Made by a program: the position numbers and the translations under genes
In this document: positions 52,230-62,741 of the stretch, in pieces
Layout: every line of letters begins with the position of its first letter
Numbering within the stretch: position 1 is the stretch's first letter
Notes under the pieces: generated by a model
Database searches by the model: none
Seen by the model: the letters and a program-made list of their open reading frames with translations, nothing else
Told to the model about the DNA's origin: nothing
Source: Thermodesulfobacterium sp. TA1
GTDB taxonomy: Bacteria > Desulfobacterota > Thermodesulfobacteria > Thermodesulfobacteriales > Thermodesulfobacteriaceae
Direction of reading: 5' to 3'
DNA length: 64,000 nt
NCBI RefSeq assembly: GCF_008630935.1
Contig: NZ_CP043908.1
Span: 1,550,001 to 1,614,000 of the forward strand

Positions 52230-54617
52230 CTAATCCTCTAAATATTTTGACAATTTAATAATTTTAAAAAACGAAAGTGGGTTGTCAAGGGTTAAAACTT
52301 GTTTTAAAAACTTTAGCAAAGAAAAGTTTGGAATATAGGCCTTAATTAAAAGGCTTTTTTCTTTCAATTCTATCTCTATTCCTTCAGGAAAAGAAAGGTT
52401 TGACAGTCGGTTTAACCAAAAATCTTTTTCTGCAAGAGGAATAATTTGATAAACCTTTTGTTCTCTTTGAAACGTAGGCTTAAAGGGTCTTTCAAACACC
52501 TCAATAATACGTAAACCTGGATAAATTTCTAAATCTTTAAGCTTGAAAGAAAGTCCTGGTTCATACATGGCAACCCCTATAGCTTCTTTTTCAGAAAAAA
52601 CACCTATAGGAAGGGCGTCTTCTACCACGATTTTAGGGTGAGGATGAAACCCTGAAGTATATACTAAAGGAAACCCAAGCTTATTAAGGACCAATACAAA
52701 AAGCCTGATTACTTCAAGCTGAGAAAGAAAAACCGCCTTGTCTTTTTTGGTATAATAAATCTCATACCAGTATTCCTTAGGATTTTCAGAAGAGCGCTCA
52801 GATTTAATCTCTAAATCTGAGACCAAGTATAAAGAAGACTCTTCGGCATTATTCAATAAATTTTTTATCCCTTTCTGACAAACTCCGCATTTGCTACATT
52901 TTTCAAACCTACAGTCTTTAGTAATCTCTCCTTGGTAAGCTTTTTTTCTCTCTTTTATCAGATACTCTTTAGAAATTCTTAAATCTATATGGTCCCAAGG
53001 GAGGTCCTCTTCCAAAGACCTTTCTCTTAAATAAACGTTTAAGTCAATACCTAATTCTTTAGCCGCCTCAACCCATAGGTTAAAATTAAAAAAGTCTTTC
53101 CAGCTATCAAACCGGGCTCCCTTTTGATAGGCTCGTTCTATTAAAAAAGACAAACCTCTATCTCCTCTCCCAATAACCCCCTCAAGAAAACTTTGTTCTG
53201 GCTGATGATAACGAAGATTTTTACCTAATCTTTCTTTTAAATATCTAATCTTTTTATAGGTTTCATCTATAGAAATCTGTCTTTCCCACTGAAAAGGGGT
53301 GTGAGGCTTAGGAATAAAAGTAGAAACTGAAACGGTTATTCCGATTTGAGGAACTTCTTTTTTTATCAAACGATATAGCTGATAAATCCCTTCTAAATCC
53401 TCCTCTTCTTCGGTAGGAAGGCCTATCATAAAATAAAGTTTTATCTTGGTCCAGCCATGCTTTTTAGCAAGCCTTATGTCTTCTATCAACTGGTTGATGT
53501 CTATGTCTTTGTTGATAACCCTTCTCAATCTTTCTGTCCCTGCCTCAGGGGCAAAGGTAAGCCCTGTTTTTCTTCCAAGCTTGATAAACTCTAAAAGTTC
53601 AGCGTCTATACTACCTACCCTTAAAGATGGCAAAGAAAAGGCATATTTCCTATAAGATGTTTTTAAATAAAACTCTTCTTTTAGTTTATTGATTAAAGGT
53701 TTTAAAACGGTATAATCTCCTGCAGAAAGACTCATTAAAGAGGCCTCGGTAAGTCCTGTGCCTTCAAAATTTTTCTTTATTTGGTTTATTATATAATTTG
53801 GGCTTTTTTCTCTTACAGGACGATAATAAAAACTTGCCTCACAAAACCTACAGCCTCTGGTACAACCTCTGGAGATTTCCATCGGGACCCTGTCATGAGA
53901 AAGTTCTATCAAAGGTGTCCCAAACTCCCAACTCAAAGTTTCCAGGTTTAAATCCTTTAAAATCCGTCTTTTAGTCCTGTTTTTAATCTCGGGAACATAA
54001 ACTCCTTCTATTTGAGCCAGCTCCTCCCAAAGGGATTGGCGAGATTTTTGGGTTGATTTCCAGCGTTTATAAATCTCTAAAACCTCAAAAATAACCTCTT
54101 CTGCCTCTCCTATAATAAGGGCGTCAAAAAACTCGGCTATAGGCTCTGGGTTTCCACAACTTGGACCACCTCCCAAAATTAAAGGGACCTTTCTATCTCT
54201 GTGGTTTGCCCTTAAAGGAATTACTGAAAGGTCTAAAACCTGTAAAATACCGGTAACAGAAAGCTCATAAGCATAACTTATTCCTATCACATCAAAGGCC
54301 TTAAGAGGTTTTCGGTAATTTAAACTTAATAAAGGATACCCTTGTGTTTTTAGCGCTTCTTCTAAATCTGGAGCAACTGCAAAAGCTAAATCTGCTAACC
54401 AGGTTTTTTGCTGATTTATCAAATAAGCCAAAATGTTTATCCCCAAATGAGAACGACCTATTTCATAAAGGTCTGGATAACATAAACAAACCTTAAGCTC
54501 TGCTTTTTCCCAATCTTTTTTCTTAAAAAAGGGTTCTTCCCCCAAATAACGAGACGGTTTCCTAACGGTTATCAAAAGTTGATAAGGATAGTCAGTTGTT
54601 TCAGGTTTTTCCATCAA
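52230..54617 (-). CDS. TIGR03960-type radical SAM protein fused to DUF2344
   Basis: 795 residues. Residues 1-250 form a B12-binding-like N-terminal region; the radical SAM core has SRGCTRGCRFCEASFYYRPVREKSP and AGTERLRRVINKDI; a mid-region carries CSKCGVC; the last 220 residues (YEIYYTKKDKAVFLSQLEVIRL, TSGFHPHPKIVVEDALPIGV) are the DUF2344/TIGR03936 domain. The family is widespread in anaerobes and often sits with ribonuclease E/G and ribosomal protein genes; its reaction is not settled. The fused form is common in this phylum. Confidence 0.9.
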   Translation of the reverse strand: MMEKPETTDYPYQLLITVRKPSRYLGEEPFFKKKDWEKAELKVCLCYPDLYEIGRSHLGINILAYLINQQKTWLADLAFAVAPDLEEALKTQGYPLLSLNYRKPLKAFDVIGISYAYELSVTGILQVLDLSVIPLRANHRDRKVPLILGGGPSCGNPEPIAEFFDALIIGEAEEVIFEVLEIYKRWKSTQKSRQSLWEELAQIEGVYVPEIKNRTKRRILKDLNLETLSWEFGTPLIELSHDRVPMEISRGCTRGCRFCEASFYYRPVREKSPNYIINQIKKNFEGTGLTEASLMSLSAGDYTVLKPLINKLKEEFYLKTSYRKYAFSLPSLRVGSIDAELLEFIKLGRKTGLTFAPEAGTERLRRVINKDIDINQLIEDIRLAKKHGWTKIKLYFMIGLPTEEEEDLEGIYQLYRLIKKEVPQIGITVSVSTFIPKPHTPFQWERQISIDETYKKIRYLKERLGKNLRYHQPEQSFLEGVIGRGDRGLSFLIERAYQKGARFDSWKDFFNFNLWVEAAKELGIDLNVYLRERSLEEDLPWDHIDLRISKEYLIKERKKAYQGEITKDCRFEKCSKCGVCQKGIKNLLNNAEESSLYLVSDLEIKSERSSENPKEYWYEIYYTKKDKAVFLSQLEVIRLFVLVLNKLGFPLVYTSGFHPHPKIVVEDALPIGVFSEKEAIGVAMYEPGLSFKLKDLEIYPGLRIIEVFERPFKPTFQREQKVYQIIPLAEKDFWLNRLSNLSFPEGIEIELKEKSLLIKAYIPNFSLLKFLKQVLTLDNPLSFFKIIKLSKYLED

Positions 54618-54716
54618 TATTTCTCTGAACTTTAGTTTTTTTTAAGCTTACCACAAACTTTTAATTTTCAAAAAAGGTTTTAAAATTTAGAAAACTAAAA
54701 ATTAAGAGGTAAAAAG

Positions 54717-55748
54717 ATGTTAAGTAAATTTTTTAGCTTATTCTCTAAAGATATGGCTATAGACTTAGGAACAGCCAATACCCTCATTTATTTAAAAGGA
54801 AAAGGAATTATCCTTAGCGAACCTTCTGTAGTTGCGGTTAAAGAGGACGGAAGGTTTAAAAAAGTAATAGCGGTAGGAGACGAAGCAAAAAAAATGGTAG
54901 GTAAAACTCCTGGCAGTATCAAAGCTATAAGACCATTAAGGGAGGGAGTGATAGCAGATTTTGAAGTAACCGAAGCCATGATAAGATACTTTATCCAAAA
55001 GGTACATAACAGAGGCTACTTTGTAAAGCCAAGGATTATCATAAGTGTGCCTTCTGGGACCACTCAAGTAGAAAGAAGGGCGGTAAAAGAAAGCGCAGAA
55101 ACCGCTGGGGCAAGAGAGGTTTATCTGATAGAAGAACCTATGGCAGCCGCGATAGGAGCAGGACTGCCGGTAACCGAGCCTGTAGCTAACATGATCGTAG
55201 ACATCGGGGGAGGCACCACCGAGGTTGCGGTTATTTCTCTCGGAGGGATAGTGGTTAGCCATTCCCTTAAGGTAGCAGGAGACAAAATAGACGAAGCCAT
55301 AGCGGTTTACATCAAGAAAAAATACAACCTTTTGATAGGGGAAGCAACCGCAGAACAGATTAAGATCAACATAGGAGATGTGTTACCTGAAGAACCTTAT
55401 GCTACGATGGAAATAAAAGGAAGAGATTTAGTAACAGGAATCCCCAAAACCATAACGATTACCTCCAAAGAAATACAAGAGGCCATCAAAGAACCTGTAG
55501 ACATGATAATCCAAGTAATTAAACAGGTCCTTGAGGAGACCCCTCCTGAATTAGCAGCCGACATGGTAGACAGAGGTATTGTCTTAAGCGGTGGAGGAGC
55601 CTTGCTTAAAAATTTAGACAAACTAATCCAAAAAGAAACAGGATTAAACGTTTTCGTAGCAGAAAACCCCCTCCATTGTGTAGCCTTAGGAGCAGGCAAA
55701 GCCCTGGATGAAATAGATAGGCTGAAAGAAGTAATGGTACAGGCTTAA
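54717..55748 (+). CDS. mreB: Rod-shape-determining protein MreB
   Basis: Bacterial actin that guides lateral wall synthesis. The 343 residues include [64 protein letters not shown] (phosphate 2 loop) and [19 protein letters not shown]-terminal amphipathic stretch LSKFFSLF can bind the membrane. No mreC/mreD follows; a small convergent gene shares its last 4 bases. Confidence 0.96.
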   Translation: MLSKFFSLFSKDMAIDLGTANTLIYLKGKGIILSEPSVVAVKEDGRFKKVIAVGDEAKKMVGKTPGSIKAIRPLREGVIADFEVTEAMIRYFIQKVHNRGYFVKPRIIISVPSGTTQVERRAVKESAETAGAREVYLIEEPMAAAIGAGLPVTEPVANMIVDIGGGTTEVAVISLGGIVVSHSLKVAGDKIDEAIAVYIKKKYNLLIGEATAEQIKINIGDVLPEEPYATMEIKGRDLVTGIPKTITITSKEIQEAIKEPVDMIIQVIKQVLEETPPELAADMVDRGIVLSGGGALLKNLDKLIQKETGLNVFVAENPLHCVALGAGKALDEIDRLKEVMVQA

Positions 55749-55987
55749 TAACGACCTTCTAATTTCTCTAAAAACTTTTGAAGACAAGTTTTAGAACAGA
55801 AATAATAAGTCTTTCCTTGAATTTCTATCTTTAATGCCTCTTCTTTTCTTATATAAGTCTGGCAAGCCTCATCCAAAACCAGGTCTGCTACCTCTGGTTT
55901 GTTCTTTTGTTTTATCAAGTTTTTTCTTTTTCTAAAATAAAAATAATAAACTAGAAAAATCAAAACCAAAAGTAAAAAAAGCTTCAT
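55745..55987 (-). CDS. Small membrane-anchored YHS/TRASH-like metal-binding protein
   Basis: 80 residues. One N-terminal helix ([15 protein letters not shown]) then a basic linker and a zinc-finger-like fold with [38 protein letters not shown]. The C-x-T-Y-I and Y-F-C-S-x-x-C-L-x-x-F pattern is that of YHS/TRASH domains, which bind metals in metallochaperones. Its stop overlaps the mreB stop (tail-to-tail, 4 nt) and its ATG overlaps the folK end. Function unknown. Confidence 0.75.
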   Translation of the reverse strand: MKLFLLLVLIFLVYYFYFRKRKNLIKQKNKPEVADLVLDEACQTYIRKEEALKIEIQGKTYYFCSKTCLQKFLEKLEGRY

Positions 55988-56472
55988 AACAAAGGGCCTA
56001 TTTTTTTAAGTTTTTTGGATAAAAAAAGACGAGTTTTCTCTTCAAAAAGGTTCTGAGTAGTTTTTTTTAATATTGGATGGACCCAATCTGGAATAACCTC
56101 TAAAGCCGGCACTAAAACAAAGTCTCTTAAATGGGCTAAAGGATGAGGTAAGGTTAAAACCTTGGTATCTAAGACTAAGTCCTCATAAAAAATAAGGTCT
56201 ATGTCTATCAATCGATCCTGATAATCGCCCTTTAAAAGTTTAGGTATTTTACCCATAGAAGCTTCTATCTTCTTTATCTCAAAAAGCAAAGCCCAAGGAG
56301 AAAGAGAAGTTTCGACTAAGGCTATCAAATTATAAAAAGAATTGGGGGTTTTAAACCCCCAAGGAGAGGTTTCATAAACATTAGAAAGAGCTTTTACTTT
56401 TAAACCTGTCTGCTGTAAAAAAAATAAACCTTTTTTTAAGTTTTCCTTACGATTACCTAAGTTTGACCCCAA
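55984..56472 (-). CDS. folK: Hydroxymethyldihydropterin pyrophosphokinase FolK
   Basis: Transfers pyrophosphate from ATP to 6-hydroxymethyl-7,8-dihydropterin in folate synthesis. GSNLGNRKENL, ETSPWGF, and RLIDIDLIFYEDLVLDTKVLTLPHPLAHLRDFVLVPALEVIP are the family motifs. The TTG start at 56472 gives 162 aa but cuts the first beta strand; upstream in frame reads KKAVLSLGSNLG, the normal N-terminus, yet offers no ATG, GTG or TTG before running into dapL. The true start may therefore be non-canonical. Confidence 0.88.
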   Translation of the reverse strand: MGSNLGNRKENLKKGLFFLQQTGLKVKALSNVYETSPWGFKTPNSFYNLIALVETSLSPWALLFEIKKIEASMGKIPKLLKGDYQDRLIDIDLIFYEDLVLDTKVLTLPHPLAHLRDFVLVPALEVIPDWVHPILKKTTQNLFEEKTRLFLSKKLKKIGPLL

Positions 56473-56489
56473 ACTAAGGACCGCCTTTT

Positions 56490-57647
56490 TTAAACCTTGA
56501 GGGTAGCCAAACGCCTTACTGCCTCCTTCATTCTTTCTATGTCAACTGTAAGGGCTATTCTAAAATAACCTTCCCCAGCCGCACCAAACCCTACCCCTGG
56601 GGTTACCACTATGGCTAAATCTTGCAAAACTTTTTTACAAAATTCTTTTGAATTCATTCCTCCTGGGACCTTTACCCAAAGGTAAAAGGTGGCTGAAGGT
56701 TTTTTAAACTGATAGCCCAAACGTTCAAGTTCAGCACACAAAAAGTCTCTTCTCTCTTTAAAAACCTTAATTAAAGGTGGGGTTATTTTCTCGAGGTTGT
56801 TTAAGGCATAGGCTCCTGCCTCTTGAATGGCAGTAAAAGCACCTGAATCCATGTTGCTTTTTACCTTGGCTAAAGCAGAAACTAAAGATGCATTACCTAC
56901 TGCAAAACCTATCCTCCAACCGGTCATGCAAAAGGTCTTAGACAGGCTGTGAAACTCTATGGCTACCTCTTTAGCCCCCTCAACCTCAAAGATGCTAATA
57001 GGTGGTTCTTCATAATACATCTCTATATAAGCCGCATCATGAGCTATGATAAACCCATATTTTTTGGCAAGGGCTACTACCTCTTTAAAAAATTCCTTAG
57101 GAGAGGTAGCTCCGGTAGGGTTGTTAGGATAGTTTAACCATAAAATCTTGGTTTTTTCTAAAATTTCTGTAGGAACCTTACTAAAATCAGGTAAAAAGTC
57201 GTTTTCCCATGTAAGAGGAAGATAAAAAGGCTCTCCATCAGTAAAAATAGCCCCTAAATGATAAACAGGATAACCTGGGTCAGGACAAAGGACTACATCT
57301 CCTGGATTGATAAAGGCTATCGGAAAATGAGCTATTCCTTCTTTAGACCCTATAAGGGTAGTTACCTCGGTATCTGGGTCAAAATCAAGCCCAAATCTTC
57401 TTTTCATATAGTCTGCACAGGCCTTACGATAAAAAAAGGCGCCTGCATTAGAAGGATACTTATGGTTTTCTGGTTTTTCTAAGGCCCTTTTAGCCACTTC
57501 TATGATTTCAGCTGGGGTAGGTAAATCAGGGTCTCCTATCCCTAAATCTATAACGTCTGCCCCTTCTTTAAGTTTTTCAGATTTTAAACGGTCTATCTCT
57601 ACAAAGAGATAGGGAGGCACTTTTTTTAATCTGTTAGAAAGTTCCAT
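56490..57647 (-). CDS. dapL: LL-diaminopimelate aminotransferase
   Basis: PLP enzyme that makes LL-diaminopimelate directly from tetrahydrodipicolinate for lysine and peptidoglycan. The 385 residues show LKKVPPYLFVEIDRLK at the start, NYPNNPTGA, HDAAYIEMYY and the PLP Lys in HSLSKTFCMTGWRIGFAVG, characteristic of the DapL branch of fold-type I aminotransferases. Start ATG with AGGAGG upstream. 17 nt before folK, 14 nt after the inositol-phosphate synthase gene. Confidence 0.9.
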   Translation of the reverse strand: MELSNRLKKVPPYLFVEIDRLKSEKLKEGADVIDLGIGDPDLPTPAEIIEVAKRALEKPENHKYPSNAGAFFYRKACADYMKRRFGLDFDPDTEVTTLIGSKEGIAHFPIAFINPGDVVLCPDPGYPVYHLGAIFTDGEPFYLPLTWENDFLPDFSKVPTEILEKTKILWLNYPNNPTGATSPKEFFKEVVALAKKYGFIIAHDAAYIEMYYEEPPISIFEVEGAKEVAIEFHSLSKTFCMTGWRIGFAVGNASLVSALAKVKSNMDSGAFTAIQEAGAYALNNLEKITPPLIKVFKERRDFLCAELERLGYQFKKPSATFYLWVKVPGGMNSKEFCKKVLQDLAIVVTPGVGFGAAGEGYFRIALTVDIERMKEAVRRLATLKV

Positions 57648-57661
57648 CTAATCCTCCTCCT

Positions 57662-58768
57662 TTATCTTTCTCTTTTTCCTTCGATAAATTCTAAAACCAT
57701 TTGTCTGGCTAAATGATCAGGAAACTGCTTAGGGGGATGTTTCATCGTATAAGCTGAAATAGAAATCAACGGACCACCTATACCCCTATCTTTGGCAAGC
57801 TTAGCACATCTTATCGCATCTAAAGCAGACCCTGCAGAATTAGGAGAATCCTCGACCTCTAACTTAACCTCTACTGAAAGAGGCACACCTCCAAAATGTT
57901 CCCCCTCAAGCCGAATATAAGCAATTTTTTTATCCTTTAACCAAGGCACCCAGTCTGAAGGACCTATGTGCACATTTTCCCAGCCGATATCATAGGGAAG
58001 AATGCTGGTTACTGCCTCGGTCTTAGAAACCTTTTTGGTTTTTAAACGGTCTCTTTCTAACATGTTTAAAAAGTCTGTATTTCCACCAAAGTTTAATTGA
58101 TAGGTTCTTTTTAGAGGAATTCCTCTGTCTACAAAAAGTTGAACTAAGGTCCGATGTAAAATGGTAGCACCAAGTTGAGACTTAATGTCATCCCCTACCG
58201 CTGGAATACCATCTTTTTCAAATCTTTCTCCCCATTCAGGGTCAGAAACTATAAAAGTAGGCATAGCGTTTACAAAAGCAACCCCTGCTCTTAAACAGGC
58301 TTCAGCATAAAATCTGGCTGCTTGCTCAGACCCAACCGGAACATAGTTTATCAAAACGTCTGCCTGTGTTTCTTTAAGAATTGATACAACATCTTCCAAT
58401 GCGTCTTCCTTTTCCGAGGATATCTGAAAGCTTTTATCTTCAGGGAAATTAGACATATGTTTAGCTACACCGTCTAAAACCTTACCCTTTCTTACCTTTA
58501 CTTTAAGCCTGGGAACCTCTCTGTAAAATATGGTAGTGCAGTTAGGGGGACTAAAAATAGCCTCAGATAAGTCTTTTCCTACTTTTCTTGCATCTATATC
58601 CCAAGCAGCTACAAACTCAATGTCTGAAGGCTTGTATCCACCTATCTCAGGAAACATTATTCCTTGAATGTTTGAAAGGTCTGCTTCTTTATAGTAGAAA
58701 ACCCCTTGAACTAAAGAACTGGCACAGTTACCTACCCCTGCGATGGCTACCCTTACCTTGTTAGACAT
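57662..58768 (-). CDS. ino1: myo-Inositol-1-phosphate synthase
   Basis: NAD-dependent isomerase converting glucose 6-phosphate to inositol 3-phosphate. 368 residues from the preferred ATG at 58768, which follows GGGAGGATC by 4-5 nt; an ATG nine codons upstream would add MKNCLGGSI and destroy this ribosome site. Motifs: VRVAIAGVGNCASSLVQG (NAD fold), NAMPTFIV, GDDIKSQLGATILHRTL, NFGGNTDFLNM, DSPNSAGSALDAIRCAKLA. This archaeal/actinobacterial-type enzyme feeds di-myo-inositol phosphate solutes or inositol lipids in thermophiles. The upstream region has TTGATA-A-TATCAA (58818-58830). Confidence 0.92.
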   Translation of the reverse strand: MSNKVRVAIAGVGNCASSLVQGVFYYKEADLSNIQGIMFPEIGGYKPSDIEFVAAWDIDARKVGKDLSEAIFSPPNCTTIFYREVPRLKVKVRKGKVLDGVAKHMSNFPEDKSFQISSEKEDALEDVVSILKETQADVLINYVPVGSEQAARFYAEACLRAGVAFVNAMPTFIVSDPEWGERFEKDGIPAVGDDIKSQLGATILHRTLVQLFVDRGIPLKRTYQLNFGGNTDFLNMLERDRLKTKKVSKTEAVTSILPYDIGWENVHIGPSDWVPWLKDKKIAYIRLEGEHFGGVPLSVEVKLEVEDSPNSAGSALDAIRCAKLAKDRGIGGPLISISAYTMKHPPKQFPDHLARQMVLEFIEGKRER

Positions 58769-58930
58769 TATAGATCCTCCCAAACAATTTTTCAAAATTA
58801 TAAAAATATCATAAACCTTGATAATATCAATCTAAAATAAAGATCCTTTGTAAAATTTTTTGTTTTTTCAATCCTTTTACCTCTCTTTCTTCTTACCTCT
58901 TAGGTTTATACTTACGTCTACTTAGTTTCT

Positions 58931-61351
58931 CTAATCCTCTTTAATTTTTTCTTCTATTTTAATTTTAGTGATCCCAACCACTACTTCTCCGGGTAAAAGG
59001 GTTATTATCCTTACCCCTTTAGTAGCTCTACCTTGCTGAGGTATATCTTGAGAGGAAATCCTTATCGCCTTACCTGAGCTGGAAAAAACCACAAAATCTT
59101 CTTTCTCAAAAGCAGCCGCTCCACCTGCTAACCTTCCTGTTTTTTCGTTTATCCCATGTGCAATGATACCTTTTCCTCCTCTTCCCTGCATCCTATACTC
59201 TGAAAAAGGAGTTTTTTTGCCAAAACCTTTTTCTGTAATCGTAAAAAGATACCCTTGTTGAGAAGTCTTTATCAAATCTAAAACCTCGTCGTCTTCTTCT
59301 AACCTAACACCTATCACCCCTTCTGCCTGCCTTTTGGTTACACTAAGTTCTTTTTCCTCAAAATGAAGGCTCATCCCTTTATTAGTAAGTAAAATTAAAC
59401 GGTCTTCGCCAAAGGTTATTACACCTTTACAAAGTCTATCTCCTTTTTTTAACCCTATTACAATAAGTCCATTTTTTCTTAAATTCTTTAACTCCTCTAC
59501 CTCAATTTTTTTTACAATACCTTTAGCTGTAACTAAAACTAAATAACCCTCTTCAGTGGCAGGAAGCACAAAAGCAACAGGACTTTCTATATTAGGTATT
59601 AAATTTTTAATATGAGTTCCCTTACCGGTTTTTCCAGAAAAAGAAATATCCTTAAGGTCTAAAGGATATACCTTACCTTCTTCGGTAAAAACCCACAGAA
59701 GAGTCGTTGTATCTGTTTGGATGGCTACCTTTAACTTTTCATCAGTGCTAAAAGCTAAACTTCCTTTTCCTCCTCTTTTTTGAGGGCTAAAGAGGTCTAA
59801 AGGTAGTTTTCTTACATATCCCTCCTCGCTTATCAGAAACAAGACCTCTTCTGAAGGTAGCTTTTCTTCTTGTAAAATCTCCTCTGGTTCTTCTTCAGAG
59901 ATAATCTTAGTTCTTCTTGGGTCTCCGTATTTTTCTTTTATCTCCTTTAATTCCTCTTCTATCACCGCTAAAAGCGTAGGCTCATGGGTTAAAATTTTTT
60001 CGTAATAGCTGATAGCTCTTTTGATGTCCTCATATTCAAGAAGGATTTTTTCTCTTTCTAAAGCGGTCAATCTTTGCAGCCTTAGGTTTAAAATTTCTTG
60101 AGCCTGAATATCGCTAAAACCAAACCTTTTAATAAGGGCTTCCTTGGCTTCCTTAGGAGTTTGAGACTTTTTTATAAGTTCTATAATTTCATCTATATGA
60201 GAAAGAGCCTTTAAAAATCCTTCTAAAATATGAAGCCTTTCTTTGGATTTTCTAAGGTCATACTGGGTCCTTCTTATAACAACGGTTTTACGCCAGTTTA
60301 AAAAGTTTAACAAAATATCCTTAAGAGTAAGCACCTCAGGTTTGCCGTTTACTAAAGCCAACATAATAACCCCAAAGGTCGTCTGAAGCGGGGTCATATC
60401 ATAAATCTTTTTAAGTATGGTATAAGGGGCGTTTGCCCACTCCTTTTTTAGCTCAACTACAATCCTTATTCCTTCTCTATCAGACTCGTCTCTCACTTCT
60501 GCTATACCTTCTATCTTTTTGTCTTTAGCCAGTTGAGCTATCTTTTCTACCACTTTAGCTTTGCTTACCTGATAGGGAATTTCATCAAAAACAATCCTAA
60601 CCTTATCCTTTTCCCGTTCTATCTTATATCTTGCCTTAAGTTTTAGAATCCCTCTTCCTGTGGTATAGGCCTGTTTAATTCCTTCTGTACCTACGATGTA
60701 AGCCCCGGTAGGAAAGTCCGGACCTTTTATATACTGCATAAGGTCTTCTACCGAAGCCTCTTGATTCCTTAAAAGAAAAATCAGTCCGTCTATTACCTCA
60801 GAAAGATTATGAGGGGGGATGTTGGTTGCCATTCCCACAGCAATACCTGCAGAACCGTTTATCAAAAGATTAGGAATTTTAGAAGGCAAAACTAAAGGTT
60901 CTTTTAAGGTATTATCATAGTTAGGAGTAAACTCTACGGTCTCTTTTTCTATGTCTGCTAAAAGCTCATGGGCGATCCTGGCAAGCCTTACCTCAGTATA
61001 CCTCATCGCAGCAGGGGAATCTCCGTCTACAGACCCAAAGTTTCCTTGCCCGTCTATCAGAGGATATCTCATGCTAAAGTCTTGGGCCATCCTTACTATA
61101 GCTTCATATACAGGCATGTCTCCATGAGGATGATACTTACCGATCACCTCTCCTACTATTCTTGCACTTTTCTTATAAGGTTTGTTCCAGTCGTTTCCTG
61201 TCTCATACATAGCATAGAGAATCCTTCTTTGCACCGGCTTCAACCCATCTCTTACGTCAGGAAGGGCTCTACCTACAATAACACTCATCGCATAGTCTAA
61301 ATAAGACTCTTTTAACTCCTCTTCTAAAGGAACAGCAATAATCTCCGCCAT
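58931..61351 (-). CDS. gyrA: DNA gyrase subunit A
   Basis: 806 residues. Catalytic Tyr lies in [13 protein letters not shown]; a QKRGGKG motif near residue 520 is the GyrA box needed for negative supercoiling, so this is GyrA and not ParC. Six C-terminal beta-pinwheel repeats follow. In the quinolone pocket E. coli Ser83 and Asp87 correspond to Met and Glu (HGDMPVYEA). It is the last gene of a trpE-trpG-plsC-gyrA run with gaps of 3-4 nt. Confidence 0.96.
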   Translation of the reverse strand: MAEIIAVPLEEELKESYLDYAMSVIVGRALPDVRDGLKPVQRRILYAMYETGNDWNKPYKKSARIVGEVIGKYHPHGDMPVYEAIVRMAQDFSMRYPLIDGQGNFGSVDGDSPAAMRYTEVRLARIAHELLADIEKETVEFTPNYDNTLKEPLVLPSKIPNLLINGSAGIAVGMATNIPPHNLSEVIDGLIFLLRNQEASVEDLMQYIKGPDFPTGAYIVGTEGIKQAYTTGRGILKLKARYKIEREKDKVRIVFDEIPYQVSKAKVVEKIAQLAKDKKIEGIAEVRDESDREGIRIVVELKKEWANAPYTILKKIYDMTPLQTTFGVIMLALVNGKPEVLTLKDILLNFLNWRKTVVIRRTQYDLRKSKERLHILEGFLKALSHIDEIIELIKKSQTPKEAKEALIKRFGFSDIQAQEILNLRLQRLTALEREKILLEYEDIKRAISYYEKILTHEPTLLAVIEEELKEIKEKYGDPRRTKIISEEEPEEILQEEKLPSEEVLFLISEEGYVRKLPLDLFSPQKRGGKGSLAFSTDEKLKVAIQTDTTTLLWVFTEEGKVYPLDLKDISFSGKTGKGTHIKNLIPNIESPVAFVLPATEEGYLVLVTAKGIVKKIEVEELKNLRKNGLIVIGLKKGDRLCKGVITFGEDRLILLTNKGMSLHFEEKELSVTKRQAEGVIGVRLEEDDEVLDLIKTSQQGYLFTITEKGFGKKTPFSEYRMQGRGGKGIIAHGINEKTGRLAGGAAAFEKEDFVVFSSSGKAIRISSQDIPQQGRATKGVRIITLLPGEVVVGITKIKIEEKIKED

Positions 61352-61354
61352 ACC

Positions 61355-62080
61355 TTACTCAACCTCCTTCTTAAGGCGTTCTATCCCTTGTAAAATCGCT
61401 TCTCTTACCTTTTGGGATAGAAGGTGTTTATCTCTTAAAGTTAGACCGGTAGTGTCTATAGGCTCTCCTAAGTAAACCCCTATCCTCCTTTTTCTTCCTA
61501 CCCTTAACCAAAGAGACCCTTTAGGTAAAACCTCTTTGGTTCCCCAAATAGCTACCGGTATTACTTTTGCTTGCGCTTTAATCGGGATTAAAAAACCACC
61601 TAACTTAAAAGGCAAAACCTCCCCATCTTTACTTCTCGTGCCTTCAGGGAAAACCACCAAAGAAACACCCTCTTTAATCTTTTCTACACAAGCTAATATA
61701 CTTTTAAACCCCTCCTTAGGGTCCTCCCTTTCTACAGGCACATACCCTAAGACCTTTAATCCCCAACCAAAAAAAGGAATGTTAAAAAGGCTTTTTTTGG
61801 CTAAAAATCTTATGTTGTAATCTTCAAGCACTTTTTCTAAAACAGGAATATCAAGTTGACTTTGATGGTTGGCCATAAAAATATAGATTCCTTTAGGAAG
61901 GTCAACCTCCTTATAAACCTTTATTTCTACTCCCAAAACCTTTAACAACCCTTTACACCAAACCCTTGCCCAAAAATGCTTTCTTATCACCAAGACTAAA
62001 CTTCCAAACAGAGGAACAGTAATCACACAGTAAATCCAGCAAAAAAAGTTTCTTAAAATCTCCCCCAGCCTTTCCATCAT
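61355..62080 (-). CDS. plsC: 1-acyl-sn-glycerol-3-phosphate acyltransferase
   Basis: Makes phosphatidate in membrane lipid synthesis. 241 residues with an N-terminal hydrophobic segment and the acyltransferase motifs NHQSQLD (His72, Asp77), FPEGTRS (about residue 144) and IPVAIWGT. Shares short gaps with trpG (4 nt) and gyrA (3 nt), so it is probably cotranscribed with both. Confidence 0.92.
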   Translation of the reverse strand: MMERLGEILRNFFCWIYCVITVPLFGSLVLVIRKHFWARVWCKGLLKVLGVEIKVYKEVDLPKGIYIFMANHQSQLDIPVLEKVLEDYNIRFLAKKSLFNIPFFGWGLKVLGYVPVEREDPKEGFKSILACVEKIKEGVSLVVFPEGTRSKDGEVLPFKLGGFLIPIKAQAKVIPVAIWGTKEVLPKGSLWLRVGRKRRIGVYLGEPIDTTGLTLRDKHLLSQKVREAILQGIERLKKEVE

Positions 62081-62084
62081 AGCA

Positions 62085-62738
62085 CTAATAAGCAGTTAAA
62101 AAGTTTCTCAAAAGTATCACCCCTTCTGGAAGGTCATCTTTAGAAAAATCCCAATCTTTTGGGGGAAAAGAATATTTCATCCATCTTTCAAGAGAAGTAC
62201 CGATAGATTCTGGATGAAACTGCACACCTTCTATAGGCCATTCTTTGTGTCTTATACCCATAATCTCTCCATCCTCAGCCTGAGCGGTAATCTCAAAAAA
62301 ATTTGGTAAGGTATCTGGGTCCACGGCTAAGGAATGATATCGCATAGCCTGAAAGGGATTAGGTAAATCTTTAAAAATACCTTTCCCGTCATGAAAAACC
62401 TGAGAAACCTTACCATGCATAAGCCTCTTAGCCTTAACTATTTTTGCCCCAAAGGCATAAGCTATACTTTGATGTCCAAGACAAACCCCTAAGATAGGAA
62501 TCTTTCCTGCCGCCTTTTTGATAAGCTCAACCGAAATCCCTGCCTCCTTAGGAGTACAAGGACCTGGAGAAATCAGCAAATAATCTGGTTTTAGACTAAG
62601 CACCTCTTCCACAGTAATCGTATCGTTTCTGAAAACCTTTATTTCCCCTCCCCAGATTTTCTCAAGCATAATCCCGATAAGCTGAACCAGATTATAGGTA
62701 AAAGAATCATAATTATCTATTACTACCACCCGTTTCAT
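62085..62738 (-). CDS. trpG: Anthranilate/aminodeoxychorismate synthase glutamine amidotransferase
   Basis: Class I glutaminase supplying ammonia to TrpE (and possibly PabB). 217 residues with [25 protein letters not shown], the nucleophile in [15 protein letters not shown] and the His-Glu pair in [12 protein letters not shown]. About 20 residues longer than many homologues at the C-terminus. 3 nt after trpE. Confidence 0.94.
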   Translation of the reverse strand: MKRVVVIDNYDSFTYNLVQLIGIMLEKIWGGEIKVFRNDTITVEEVLSLKPDYLLISPGPCTPKEAGISVELIKKAAGKIPILGVCLGHQSIAYAFGAKIVKAKRLMHGKVSQVFHDGKGIFKDLPNPFQAMRYHSLAVDPDTLPNFFEITAQAEDGEIMGIRHKEWPIEGVQFHPESIGTSLERWMKYSFPPKDWDFSKDDLPEGVILLRNFLTAY

Positions 62739-62741
62739 GGT

